NCBI GenBank assembly: GCA_031264885.1
Contig: JAISDM010000301.1
Span: 1 to 12,902 of the forward strand
Length of the DNA stretch: 12,902 nucleotides
Direction: 5' to 3'
Source: Peptococcaceae bacterium
GTDB taxonomy: Bacteria; Bacillota; Peptococcia; DRI-13; UBA5745
Shown: positions 12,790-12,902 of the stretch, piece after piece
Layout: every line of letters begins with the position of its first letter
Numbering within the stretch: position 1 is the stretch's first letter
Made by a program: the position numbers and the translations under genes
Notes under the pieces: model-generated
Told to the model about the DNA's origin: nothing
Seen by the model: only the letters and a program-made list of their open reading frames with translations
The model's database searches: none

Positions 12790-12902
12790 GCTCCGCGTTT
12801 TGAATTTCTACGGCTCAATTTGCTGCAAAAGCCAAACTCGCTCCGCTCAGACAGTGGCTTTTGCGGGCGCAAATTTCGCCTAGAAATTCTAAAACGCTCC
12901 GC
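12790..12902. repeat. Long imperfect hairpin repeat with three GCTCCGC copies
   Basis: Between 12795 and 12897 the sequence folds back on itself. The outer arms 12795-12814 and 12878-12897 pair at 19 positions with one bulged base on each side. The middle arms AATTTGC (12817-12823) and GCAAATT (12869-12875) pair, and the inner arms GCAAAAGCCA (12825-12834) and TGGCTTTTGC (12855-12864) pair around a 20-nt loop. GCTCCGC occurs at 12790-12796, in the loop at 12840-12846 and at 12896-12902. There is no T-run, so it is not an ordinary terminator. It may be a MITE-like element or part of a larger repeat cut by the window end. The stretch 12746-12789 holds nothing I can name. Confidence 0.75.

Noticed and set aside
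1..12902. A new multi-gene defence, mobile or biosynthetic system
   Set aside because: Nearly all genes are recognisable housekeeping genes, and no transposase, integrase, nuclease or toxin-antitoxin pair was found; only repeats and a degenerate S24 regulator stand out.

Overview
The window reads as a chromosomal housekeeping region from a moderately GC-rich Firmicute, most likely of the class Clostridia. The grounds are the strong AGGAGG-type ribosome binding sites, the tig-clpP-clpX-lon-engB gene order, the presence of folC, and secreted proteins with copper-amine-oxidase-N-like and DUF3298 domains. No species can be named from the sequence alone.

Left part (1-2573): two divergent genes share an intergenic region with two non-overlapping, back-to-back sigma-A-like promoters. 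On the minus strand is a secreted stalk/DUF3298 (RsiV/PdaC-like) protein. On the plus strand is a stand-alone FIST-domain protein. The region opens with a perfect 13-bp palindrome whose core recurs near position 11790.

Centre (2578-9625): a protein quality-control cluster. It encodes trigger factor, ClpP and ClpX with tight spacing (tig/clpP overlap by 4 nt; clpP/clpX are 3 nt apart), then a ribulose-phosphate 3-epimerase-family gene, a probable intrinsic terminator, the Lon protease, and the ribosome-assembly GTPase EngB (overlapping lon by 4 nt). In Bacillus-type genomes lonB usually sits between clpX and lonA; here an rpe-like sugar-phosphate epimerase occupies that place. Nascent-chain folding (Tig), ATP-dependent degradation (ClpXP, Lon) and ribosome biogenesis (EngB) are thus mostly co-directional.

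Right part (9649-12902): convergent to engB is an XRE-type regulator with a LexA/S24-like C-terminal domain in which the positions of the catalytic Ser and Lys appear to be Gly and Cys, so it is probably not self-cleaving. Divergent from it is folC (folylpolyglutamate synthase), followed by a 262-bp intergenic cluster of palindromic repeats, one of which ends in a T-run and probably terminates folC. Then comes a membrane-anchored SPOR-like protein. The window ends in a roughly 100-nt imperfect inverted repeat with three GCTCCGC copies.

I see no CRISPR array, transposase, prophage, tRNA or rRNA, and no convincing new multi-gene system. The most notable points are the rpe insertion, the apparently non-catalytic S24 repressor and the dispersed palindromic repeat families.
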